Origin: Canna indica
Taxonomy: Eukaryota; Streptophyta; Magnoliopsida; Zingiberales; Cannaceae
NCBI GenBank assembly: GCA_034359265.1
Contig: CP136891.1
Location: forward strand, 9,872,501-9,936,500
Length of the DNA: 64,000 bases
Reading direction: 5' to 3'
Shown: positions 49,410-60,431 of the stretch, one piece after another
How the letters are laid out: every line of letters starts with the position of its first letter
Numbering within the stretch: the first letter of the stretch is position 1
Translations under genes and position numbers: made by a program
Notes under the pieces: model-generated
Seen by the model: only the letters and a program-made list of their open reading frames with translations
Told to the model about the DNA's origin: nothing
Databases searched by the model: none

Positions 49410-51094
49410 TTGTGTATAGTGTATACCATTATATTATTTAATTGATAATTTAAAAATAAAATGCTCAATTTAATCTTCAGAAATACAGCATATTATTTTG
49501 TTTTATGATTTTAGCAAAGAGTAAAAAATATTTAAAACATGTAATAATCAATTAATGCTTTGATAATTGATGGAAATTTTTGTTTGGATGCAATTAAGGA
49601 TGATTTTATTAAAAAATGGAATCTAAGATAAATGGTCTCGAAAAGGGAGAATGAGAATTTGAAGGATTCATATAGAAACGTTAGGTATTTAGTAATGTTA
49701 TATATTTAACTATTCATATTAAGTAATGGTAATCATAACTTGCCATGATTAATTTGAATTTTTTTTGGCAAATACTAAGCATGGAAACCTTATAATTATA
49801 TATTTGGAAGCATGAATATGGTTCAAATTTTATAAGTGAAAATCTCTTAAAATAAATAAATAATTTCCAACTGTCTATGAATATATTTAGAAACAAATTA
49901 ACATACAGTAATTACTATAATTAACTGGCATTTGTGAGGGAGATTGAATTTCCAACCTGTTCAACGGAAGGTGCCAATTTAACACATTCCCCAGTTGGTA
50001 TACATGAATAAAGAGGTATTAATTTTCTTCCATATCAGCTCAAGGAAAGAGATTCATTGGTTGCTCACATTAATCATCAACAGCCTGCCAACATCACATC
50101 CCACCATATCATCATAAAAATATATCAGTAATTGATACAATTAATACATTACATTGTCTTATTATATGACTGTCTTGTAAGGATATTTCTCCCTACCATA
50201 AGAAGAACATTCCAGAATCTCTTCAACATATTGAACATTCAACTCTGGGTTAGCATAAGAAAAAAAATTTATAGTAGCTTACATCAGCAAATCTAAATGC
50301 CAGACTTGTTCTTTAAGGTATATGCCATCATCTATATTTGGACATCCACAGATACCTGCTTTACCAACCACATAATTGTAATCAATGTGAATGAATACAT
50401 TGAATTGAGGTCCCACAAAGCCATTATGACCAAATCAGGCAAATCATCATAGTGACAGAAGAGTAATTACATGAAATTTAGGAGGAACAATTTCAGACCT
50501 CAAGAGATGCATATGTCAACCTCGAAACATGAGGTATAAACTTGTGATGGCTTTCAACAAGCATGAAGCAACTCCATTGAGTTGTTGTACGTCAACCAGA
50601 CCAATACCATAGCAGTTGACGAAAAGTGATGAGGAACTCCAATATGATAACAAATACTTGGAAATCAAGCTTTATTTTCATTAAACTTGCATCAAGCAAT
50701 ACATTTGAGCTACCAATATCAAAAATATATAATATCTGAGAATCAATATTATCAAACATGATGCAAGACTAGATAAATTTACTATTTTTAGAAGAATGCA
50801 GGTTAGAGTCGTCAGACATGTTGTATAGATCAGATCTCAGGATTCAGAACATCAATATTTCTTGCAACTTTAGCTTTCACTTCCTCTCTTCTTTCTTTAA
50901 TGATTCAAATTTTAAGTACTGATATATGTTTCTGTCAAGCATGAAATCTTTGTAGCATAATCATGGCAGCATCCGATGACACTGGGTTGGATAAAGCATC
51001 AGGCAGAGGTTTCGATCCGTCGCACACAGGCTTGACACTAGATTCCCATGGATTGGTTCTTTCGGTCACCAGAAGAACTCAAAAGATACAACTT
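49410..51094. other. Intergenic, no gene seen
   Basis: AT-rich with only short frames. The right end probably holds the 3' UTR of the minus-strand DUF1685 gene. Confidence 0.5.
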
Positions 51095-52102
51095 TTATTG
51101 ACTGCATAATCTGATAGTGCAAGCCACTGCCTGGGCCCAATACTTCAGTCTTGCTTTCACTTCATCCGGATCGTCTCCTGGTATCATCAGAAGTGAAAGC
51201 TGAATCAGATAATGTGCAATGGAAAGTTGGAAACTCAAATAAATTCACCGAGTAATACTACTTGCATAAGTATACCAAAATCATTTCCAATTTCGAGAAA
51301 ACCTTCCATAATAAAGAAATCAAATACCTCTGCATTATTTGTAAAACTCAAAAGGGCATAAAATTCGATATTTTCTTATCATTTCTGAAGCAGATAATAA
51401 AAAATGGATTATTCGAATGTTTATGAAGCAACAGAAAAATGACCTCTTTGGAACAGTAGGATTCTTGTATGTTTACACGAAAAAGTTATTTCACCGAAGT
51501 TGTCGACAAAAATTAGGGACAGTTCTAAACCCCGAGTTGGCCGAGCAAAAAATCAAATTTGGGTCATTTTACTCTACATAAGCAAATCATCCAGAAGAGT
51601 CAAGGAGGCAAGAAGAGATTTTTACCTGGACTGGAGATCTTCCAATTAGCGATGGGCGGCGATGGCGGCGTCGCGGACAGATCCATAGACTCACCAGAAG
51701 AGGAGCGGTCGAGAGACCGTTGCTGCTGCCCGTCCAAGAACCTCTGACTCATCGAGTAGCAGAGCTCCAGCGCCGGAAGCGTGCTGCAGAGATCCGGGAT
51801 CTCATCATAGCTGAACCCGAACCCTAGGTCGAGGCACCCCTTGAGCTCCTCCAGATCCTCGTCTGTCAGGCTCTTTGTCCTCGATACGTTATCCATCCCC
51901 TGGTCTCCGCCGTCCCCCGCGTCGATATACCCCTCCAACATCACCCCGCCGCTCTTCCGCGGCCACGGCTCTTCCTGCCTCCGTCCCCTCCATAGAATCT
52001 CCTCCTCCTCCTCCTCTTCCTCCATCGCCAAGGCCACAACCTCCGGCTCCCCCTCCTCCCTCCTCTCCTTAGGGCTGGCGGAATCTACTTCATCGCAGTA
52101 CC

Positions 52103-52109
<7 letters not shown>
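51095..52109 (-). CDS. DUF1685 family protein
   Basis: Exon 1 is 51626-52109 and exon 2 is 51095-51177 (567 nt, 188 residues). The donor CCAG|GTAAAA and the acceptor GATACCAG|GAGACG join in frame. The plant-specific DUF1685 core is clear: SLTDEDLEELKGCLDLGFGF at 80-99 and YDEIPDLCSTLPALELCYSM at 101-120. The conserved C-terminus DDPDEVKARLKYWAQAVACT (163-182) is on the small second exon. An acidic Glu run (30-37) and a Ser/Pro-rich linker separate these. No biochemical function is known to me. The start is set at MARYCDE, because the longer upstream frame runs through a (GA)n tract that looks like 5' UTR. Confidence 0.9.

Positions 52110-52110
<1 letters not shown>

Positions 52111-52136
<26 letters not shown>
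52111..52136. repeat. (CT)n microsatellite in the 5' UTR of the DUF1685 gene
   Basis: Thirteen CT units lie directly next to the start codon; they read as GA on the mRNA. Such GA-rich leaders can bind GAGA-type factors, which is an inference here. Confidence 0.85.
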
Positions 52137-52749
52137 CGAATGATTTATTTGGTGATGTGTGTCGGCTTTTAAATGGGGTATCTTTCTCATATGGCAAATG
52201 GATGGCCATGATGGACTATGATGATGATGGAGGGGGGAATATGCCATGGGAATCCATGTCATGGAATGGCATAGGATATCAATGGAGGATACCAAGGACA
52301 ACCTGGAATCATTCATACTTTATTTACTCAATTTTGACACAATGATTACCTACCTGCCTTTTCATTCGCGAACCGTATGTAACTCACTGTTAGAAAGGCG
52401 GGTATTCGATTGTGGTCACGCAGCGAGAGTACGAAAAGGTAATTGGGTAAGCCGGATCTCGTTTTGGGTTCGAAACTGTGGTTGTACCAGAAGGATGGAG
52501 ACGCGTGGCGTGTAGGCCAAGGGAACAAGAACAACGTGTGATGGTGCTGTGGGTCCCGCCACGTGGGTTGGTCCAGCCTGGACCATGTAAACCTCCGGCC
52601 ACCGACGTGGCTCTAGGTGGTTTGGTCAATTACCTTCTGCTCGCAGGGACATGCGACAAGTTTGTAGACGAAAAGAATAACGTGTTTCCTTCTAAATAAA
52701 TTCAATTAATATTATATCATGTACCTCTATCCTACCAAGCAAATCAGTT

Positions 52750-53170
52750 GAGGGATGACAATTGGAGCCGGTTCGTAAAATTCGGTTTCTGATAATGGAT
52801 TTACGGTTTAATTTCAGTTAGTAAAATTCAAAAATCGATTTTAATCAGTTCAATTTTGATTATTGGATCGCGTATAATTGATATTCAAAATTTGATTATA
52901 TATTTCAATTTCGATTATTAGTTATCTGTGATTAATTGATAACAAGAACCGATAGTAACTTATTATATATATTCTTAATCAAAAATCTCGCTTATATATA
53001 TATATTCTTAACTCAAAATTCCCAAACCTGCTGGCCGAATCATTTACTCATTTATTTGAAATCTTGTTTCAATTATCAGTCGGATAATCAATAATGAATC
53101 GATTTTGATTTCGAATATTAGTTTTTGAAATCGAACAATTTCGATTAGTAGGTTTTTTAAGATCATTTTA
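52750..53170. mobile_element. One-ended foldback-type element
   Basis: It begins GAGGGATGACAATTGGAGCC, the shared end of the foldback group, then carries repeats of AATCGATTTTAATC, AATTTCGATTATT and TTCGGTTTC style. A matching right end was not found, so the element is probably truncated. Confidence 0.4.
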
Positions 53171-56100
53171 AAAAAATGAATTTCCTCTCCTGACAACAGG
53201 AAAAAAAAAATCAAAAGAAAAATAAGTAAAATAATTCAACTATTTATGCGGACTTCTGATGGAGGCTTTGAAAATTGTCTAATTACATCACGTGTAACAT
53301 TATATTGCACATGTGGCTCAATGCCATGTCAGATATTAAGTCAATAATATAATAATAATAATAATATATATATATATATATATATTCAAAATGAAAGTGA
53401 ATATCTAGAAATTTATAATTTGAACCCTAATATGATCATCCATCTGTGTGACTTACTATATTTGTTTTTAAAAAATTGACTTTAAAATAACAAAAATAGA
53501 ATAAATTGAGTATTTAATCAAATTAAAAATAATAATAACTAAAATTAGTAACTTTAGGATGATGAATACTTTATTTTACCTAAATAAAAATATATATATA
53601 TCTTTACTCAAATAGAATTAGACTCAGTAATTTTTGACCCGGCTCGACACGATAAAATTCGGCTCAGGTCAATTCTTACCATGTTGGGTTGTTATCAAGC
53701 CAACCCGATAAGGCTCGAAAAAATTATCGGGTCGATCCGCGGCAAACGGTGTATCAGCCAATTATTTGTTATGGAATATCAAATCTGAATTGGTCCGATA
53801 GTCCAATTTGGCCTCGAATCGACTCGAGAGCCTGATTCCAAAAGCTTGACCCGAGCCCAATAACACGATTTTGGATTTTCATTATTATACTAATAGGTCG
53901 GATCAAATCAGAACTATTAGAACAAGACAACAATGTGGGAACGTGAACTTTGTACACAAAGACTTGTTGCTAAAAAGCAATAAAAATGATTCATTTGGCA
54001 CGCTAAAAATAACACGCGGTTCGAAATTTAGCAGCCAACTCCCCTAAATCTTGCGACTATATTAAGGAATCTTAAGTTTGAACATGAATTCGATCTACAG
54101 ACTTAGACTTAATCTCAGATATTAGCCATCGGGGTCCTAACATTAATAAAATAAGTTAATTTCTTTTTGAAAATAAAAAAAAAAGACAACACAAACACAT
54201 AAAACATTTATTGTTAAACATACGACAACATTAATTACTTGTTGATATCAAGTGAGTGCATATTTTTTTTTATTTTTTTTTCAAGAAAGAGAGATTATTT
54301 CAAAAATAAAAATAATATTATAAATCACATCAGATAAAAAATTCACACAAAGAAAATTTTATTGAAATTTAAACTTCGGATCGTTAGGCAACTTATAAAA
54401 TGCTGCCATCAACGGTACTGGTCACTATTAGCTGCATATTAAAATGTTAGCCTAATGATTAACTAACAAGCACATGATTCTCCCAATTGGTGATATGTAT
54501 ATATATGATTAGCACTTGGGTAAAGAAATAATTATTAAAGGCAAGTCAATTATCTTTGTCTTTAGCAAGAAGCTTATCATTGATTACACTTTGCATTCAA
54601 GCAAGCTAATTATATATATACCCTTCCCGTCATAATCTCTCATTGATGTTAACCACACTAGAAGATACTTTTATTTATTTATTGGCCAATCAAATAAATA
54701 TTAATAAATTCACTCATGACATTTAAAATAATAAGAATTAATTACTTCGTGAGAGCCAATCGTGATTAGTACAGTTGATGATAACAATTATAAATTATTT
54801 AGAGGTATGAGGTTTGAAATCCCAGTAGAAATTTTTTTTGTATGAATTTTTTACCTTGCGTGGAATACTTTATTTTGGAAAAAAAAAGTTACTTTTTGAA
54901 AAATATTAATTTTATTATAAAACTTTTGTTTCTTTATATAATAACCATGTTGTCCAGACGTGGCATTTAAAAGATTCTGTGTCATTTAACCTCCCAAAAT
55001 ATTTATTATTTATTATCATATATATATACCCATGCATGCATGACATGTATTGGCCATGCCATGCTATGATGAAATATGTTGTATACTTGTATGTTCAAAG
55101 TAGAAATTATTTAATGATAAATAATTTTGTCATTTAACTAGAAAACACACCATAAAGTATTTTTGAAAATTTGTAAGATATGCAATAGTTAATATAATAG
55201 GGAAATTACTAAAAATATGCCAATTAATGTTGTATTTCCAAATTAATCTTTTAATTAAATATGACGTTGTAAATATAGTTTTTTTTATACATATATGGCA
55301 TTAGAGTATATTTATTATTTATTGTTTGCAAAATACGAGAGATTGAGAGAGAATAAAATGATGAATAATAATTAATAAACAATAAATAATTTCCATATAT
55401 GTAAATTTTATAAACGATAAATAAATATACGCTAATGCCATATATGCAAACAATAAATAATAATGTTTTTATAAACAATATACTCTAATGTCATATATGA
55501 ATTGGGCTTTTTAAAATTAGTTTTGGTAGGATCAAATTGAATTTTTAGAGTTTGATCAAGTCGAACCGAATTTTCAATTAAATTTGATTATTTGTTTAAA
55601 AAAAATTAGATTGACCCATAGAGTTTTCTGGAAAAAAAATATCGGCACACTATAAGATTTTCAATTTTTTCATAAAAAATATGTTCGCTGAAGAAATACT
55701 CGAGAATATTATTTACGAATAAACTTTTTTTAATTAAAAGTTGGAATGATAATTTAATTTTCATGCAAACTAAGAAAAAACGATTTTGACTGGGGGGTTA
55801 AATAGTTCAATTTCACTTTCAAGCTTGAATTTCAAATATCATTTCCGATACTATTCAATTTTGAATAGCCCTTTTTAAATACTCTTTCTGAGCTAAACAT
55901 ATTAGATATTTTAAATTATATTATTGTATATACACAAATACATTAGTATAATATATTTTAAGTCTTACTAGTATTTTTTCTTATAATTTGAATTGTAAAT
56001 AATAAATAAAATTCTACTATGTAAATGTATGTTTCTAGCTTTCTTGTTTGTGTTTTACCATATATTTTCATTATATTCAATCTAACTTTTAACGAATTTG

Positions 56101-56303
56101 ATTATTTGTCGAGTAATTGATAAATTGTAATTTTTTTGGTTTTGATTAGAAGATATCTATAGGTTGGCAAACGTTTTAGATTTCGAATATCCAAATATCG
56201 CCAATCCTACTAAAAAATAACCCTAAATTTATCAGAATAAGCATGAATTTTCGACCCGATAAATGGATGATTGGGCTTTTGGACCCAATTACCTTATATT
56301 TAC
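53171..56303. other. Intergenic, AT-rich
   Basis: No gene is seen. There is a TA microsatellite at about 53364-53385, a GGCTCGACACGATAA / CCCGATAAGGCTCG-rich patch at 53635-53830 that resembles foldback arms without clear ends, and AT-rich sequence with repeated AATAAATAAT near 55310-55480. Confidence 0.45.
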
Positions 56304-57151
56304 TAGGGTTGTGCATCGGTCGGTTCGGTAAATTAACCGAACCGATTTAACACAAAATGTATTAATCATTTTTCGAACCAAAATTTTCGGTTAACCAATC
56401 GAATTAATTGAAAAATTTCGGTTCGATTCGATTCGATTAACCGATCGAAATTTTGACACTGCCAACTGAAAAAAAGAAAATAAAAGAAAAATCAGTGTGA
56501 AGAAGAGAAGGAGATCAGTCGATTTGGGAGGGGGGGAGACTTGGCGAGTGCTGAACGTCACCGAGTTCGCCGCGTTGCTGTCGTCATGTCGCCCGTCTTC
56601 GTTCACCGCATTCGCCGCATCGCCCGCTGCGTTCGCTGCATTCGTCGCTTCACCGCTTCACCCGTTGTGTTCGCTTGGTTCGCCGCGTCGCCCGCCTATT
56701 CGCTTGGTTCGTCGCTGTTAGGGCCGGCTGGTTGTCGAGTGTCGGTTACTCGACTACTTGAGCGGGGCGACTACGTTCGCCTGGTTTGCCACGTCACCTA
56801 CCTGTTCGCTTGGTTCGCCGCTGTTAAGGGTGGGCTGGTTGTCGAGTGTCGAGTACTCGACTACTCGAGCGAGAGATTGAGAGCATTTGGAACCGGGTCC
56901 GGGTAATAGGGTAACTGGGTATCGAGTATTACATAGGTTTAATTGTTTTAGGGATACAGAGGTAATTAATTGAATTGTGGGGGGGGGGGGGGCAAAATGG
57001 TCATTTTTTGGTTAAAACCGATTTTTTCGTTAAATTCACCGAACCGAAAACCGATATTCCAAAAAAAATTAATCGAAAACCAAACCGAAAAAATTTGGTT
57101 CGATCGGTTTCGGATTCGGTTCGGTAAATCGGTGAATCTTGCTCACCCCTA
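56304..57151. mobile_element. hAT-like foldback element with CGGTTCGGTTAACCG arms and a GC-rich core
   Basis: Ends TAGGGTTGTGCATCGGTCGG and the inverse of the right end TAGGGGTGAGCAAGATTC form inverted repeats. The 8-bp flank ATATTTAC is identical on both sides (56296-56303 and 57152-57159). Arms at about 56318-56460 and 57005-57140 repeat CGGTTCGGT, TTAACCGA and CCGAACCGAAAA. The core (about 56470-56960) is a GC-rich insert, and a G12 run lies at about 56980-56991. Confidence 0.85.
56699..56875. repeat. 106-bp tandem duplication inside the hAT-like element
   Basis: TTCGCTTGGTTCGTCGCTGT at 56699 recurs at 56805, each followed by GGCTGGTTGTCGAGTGTCG and ACTCGACTACT. Smaller GTTCGCCGC-like units surround it. 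Confidence 0.8.
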
Positions 57152-57349
57152 ATATTTACACAAATTACACGTAGCCCAAGCTAGAAGCTGCCTCCTTTAA
57201 CACCAATGAGAAAACTTTGTCATTTTTGTTTTTTTATATTTATACGTGAAAAATATAATAATTTTTTTCCACGAAACTTATCACCATAACCTTATTCATT
57301 GTTTACTTGTGCAATATTAAGTCATTTATGGTTAAAAATGGAAGTTTTT

Positions 57350-57708
57350 GCGTGTTTGTTTGAGGATTTTTTTTTTCAAGTTTTCGTTTTGCGAAAACTG
57401 AAATCGATTTTCGAGTTTCGATTTTTTGGTTTCGTTTTTTTTATTTGGCGAAAATATGCTTGTTTAACATGTCCAATTTTTGCATGTTTCGCGAAATTTT
57501 TATCCCAAAAGGGTCGCGAAAATGCGAAAAACTACTTGAAGTAGTTTTCGCGCTTGTGTATATTTGGGTGTTTCACGAAAATGAATTTTCGTGAAACACG
57601 AACTGAAATTTGCTCATGTCATCGTCAACAAATAACTTTTCGAGTCCATTTTCGATTTCGGATGAAAACGAAAAACGAAAACCGAAAATAAGACTAACAA
57701 ACATGCCC
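57350..57708. mobile_element. Probable MITE with GTGTTTGTT ends
   Basis: Left end GCGTGTTTGTTTGAGGA and the inverse of the right end GGGCATGTTTGTTAGTCTTA are related. Inside, CGAAAA/TTTTCG palindromes dominate (for example TTTCGCGAAA, GTGTTTCACGAAA and TTTCGTGAAACAC). No clear TSD was found. Confidence 0.5.
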
Positions 57709-58436
57709 AATTTTGGTAATAGTTTTTTTTCTTCAAAAAATAAAAATCATATTGATCTAATATAATGGGGACCATTTGTGTCCCTTTGTACAATAGAGAG
57801 AATACCTAGAGAGATATATATATCTTCCTTTATATTTTTATATACAAAATGAAAGATAATTGAATCACAAAATTGAAAAATGACATTTCATTTTCTTGTA
57901 AGCAGCATATGCACCGACCATTTCAATGACGACATACTTTATTTTCTTGCAAAAACCATATGCATTGATCATTAGTATGGCATATGCTTCACAATAATCA
58001 ATTGGGCTTCCCAATAAGATGCAACAAAACATGCTCCTATCCACCACAATTAATTTTCACCCATTTGAGATTGATTGAGTTAACTTGAAATGTTCCATCA
58101 AATAGTTTGGTATAATAGTATGTTTGTGTAAATACTAAAAATGGAAGGGGTAAGCTGTCTATTTCATGCCGTTTTAAATTTAGGAGCCAAAATGAGTTGG
58201 CTATAATGATTCGCAAGTAATACTTTCCATAATAATCAGTATTAAAGTGAAACTAGCTAGCAATCCAACATCTATTCATCCCTCTCCCAATGGTTTACGC
58301 GTAGTGTGTGTTCCAAAAGTGACCCAACTTACGAAAACAAAAGACAACGAAGAAATAGATGATCACCTTGTATAATAGCTTCCATGGAAGTAAATAAATG
58401 TACATTAGGGGGTAGTTTAGATTTTTCAAGGGGATA
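57709..58436. other. Intergenic, no gene seen
   Basis: AT-rich with short frames only. Confidence 0.5.
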
Positions 58437-59539
58437 TGAGTTATATTTACCGATAAAGTATTTGAAAATGTATAAATTTATTTTTTATTTTTATTTTTTT
58501 TAAAAAATACCATCATCATCCAAATTTTAGGCCAAAAATTTCTCGCACCCCTGAGGGATGAGGTATAAATACTAAAATCTCAATCGCCAAAAGATCAAAG
58601 TGTTCATTAACTTAAGTTGAGTCTAAAACAAGTCATAACTCAACCAATACAAGTCTTATTCGAATTCCGTTCGAATCTTTGGATTCGTCTTGAACCAAGC
58701 AACTCATCTAAGGACTAATCAAACTTAAATGAATTAATTTTCTCTCGAGCAAATGCTAATCTTCAATTCAAGCCCTCCGGCGTTTCATCCGATCCATCAT
58801 GACGCACGATTAAATTATCCCGCTGAAATAATTAAATAAGTATTTTAAGAATTTTTGGATATTATAAAGAAGTGGTGGAACGTGTTTTTGCAGCACCCCT
58901 TAACCGACTAGTTTTTGCAGTCGATTGGGCTACCTTATTTTTCTTTCCTTATTTTGTCTATCTTTTCATCTAGTTCAATTTGACGCGTGTTTTAATGGCT
59001 TGTAACTAAAAGCTAAGATATATACGAACTCTATATGTCGCCCATAATTAATTTAGATTGTGAATATATTGGGTATTATATGTTGGCAGCTTAAAATCCA
59101 GTATGACTTAATGATGTGACTTATTTTATTTGTCACGTAAGCAATTATTTGCTGACTTGTCAAATCGTTATAAGCAGTGGTATTTTTGGCCCAAAATTTG
59201 GACACCGATAATATTTTTCAAAAAATAAAAAGTTTAAGGACAAATTTGTACCTTTTCGAATATTTTAGGGGCAAATATGACCCCAAAGTTGGACGACGAG
59301 AGCATTTTTTTTTAAAAAAATTCAAGGACAAATTTATATTTTTTCGAATACTTTAGGGTCAAATATGACCCTTATTATTGCCACGTAAGCAACCGTTTGC
59401 TGATTTGTCAAACCGTTACATGTAGTGATATTTTTGGATTAAAATTTGGACGACGATGACATTTTTCAAGAGAAGAAGAAGAAAGTTTGAGGATAAATTT
59501 GTACATTTTCGAATATTTTATGGGCAAATATGACCCTTA
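58437..59539. mobile_element. Foldback element with repeated right arm
   Basis: The left arm (TATGAGTTATATTTACCGAT ... CCAAATTTTAGGCC, 58437-58530) is the inverse of three successive right-arm copies ending GGCAAATATGACCC at about 59283, 59370 and 59537. Each copy contains GACGACGAT-like, GACAAATTTGTA and TTTTCGAATA blocks. CACGTAAGCAA-TTTGCTGA segments lie between. Transposon origin is inferred; no TSD was read. Confidence 0.55.
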
Positions 59540-59683
59540 TCTCTTTCCAAAGAGTGGACTTACGAGAGGATTTTGCACTAGTGACGAGTTCTTAATTTTG
59601 TAGAAATCTAAATGCAGATTTAATGGTAACTAGACTTCTGTCTCATTCGTCCAATACCATTTATCATCATGTGGATTATAAAT

Positions 59684-60017
59684 AAGGGTTAAGGGTGATT
59701 TTTTCCCTCGAACTATTGAAAATAGGATAAAAATATCCCTAAACTCTTATTTGCTTGACTTTTATCCTTAAATAAACTAAAACGATTGAAAAATGCCCAC
59801 AAATTGTTAGAAATGAGTAAAAATATTCTTAAACTATTTTTGTTTGTCTAAGGATAAAAAATCTATCAAAAAATAAATTTATGAGTATTTTTACTCATTT
59901 TTAATAGTTCGGGGATATTTTTCAATTATTTTCGTTTACTTAAGAGTAAAAATTAACCAAATAATAATTTAAAAATATTTTTATCCTAATTCGAAGGCAA
60001 AAATAAATCTTAATCCT
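59684..60017. mobile_element. Foldback element, 334 bp
   Basis: Left AGGGTTAAGGGTGATTTTTT pairs with the inverse of the right AGGATTAAGATTTATTTTTG, then TCGAACTATTGAAAATAGGA with TCGAATTAGGATAAAAATAT. Inner blocks (ATGAGTAAAAATA, TTCGGGGATATTTTTCAAT) also repeat in inverse. No TSD is clear. Confidence 0.6.
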
Positions 60018-60383
60018 GTAAGTAATGGTAATACAAAGAAAAGAAAGGTCAATACTTGCATATACAGATTATTTATTATATAACCATAGATACCAAAAAA
60101 AACAATAATACCATTACAACATGGATGTCATCATAGGATCAAATTACTCACAGCAAACAGAAACCGATCACCGTACAAATATAATTGGACGGTCGTGATT
60201 TTTAAATACTAAGGTCGCGCATAGAGTATATCGTGGAGGGGATGGGAGCCGGGTTACAGTTTCGTAGTGGGACAACCCAAAAAGCTATGAACGAACGCTT
60301 ACAAGGCCTCGCCCTCTTCTTGGAACTGGATTGCCTCTCGATCCGCAACTCCCTTGCGGAATCCTCTTGCCACGGCTGTGCGA

Positions 60384-60393
60384 TTTAGGGTTT
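60384..60393 (+). promoter_or_regulatory. Telo-box-like motif in the leader of the ARIADNE-type gene
   Basis: TTTAGGGTTT (inverse of AAACCCTAAA) lies 39 bp before the start codon. Telo-boxes are common near plant housekeeping transcription starts; function here is inferred. Confidence 0.4.
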
Positions 60394-60431
60394 CCGCCGG
60401 GGTAGGGCGCGATTAGGTCGGGAAGGGGCGG

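Noticed and set aside
51841..52143. Ser/Pro-rich frames opposite the DUF1685 gene
   Set aside because: They are low-complexity antisense shadows of the Glu-rich and GA-rich coding strand.
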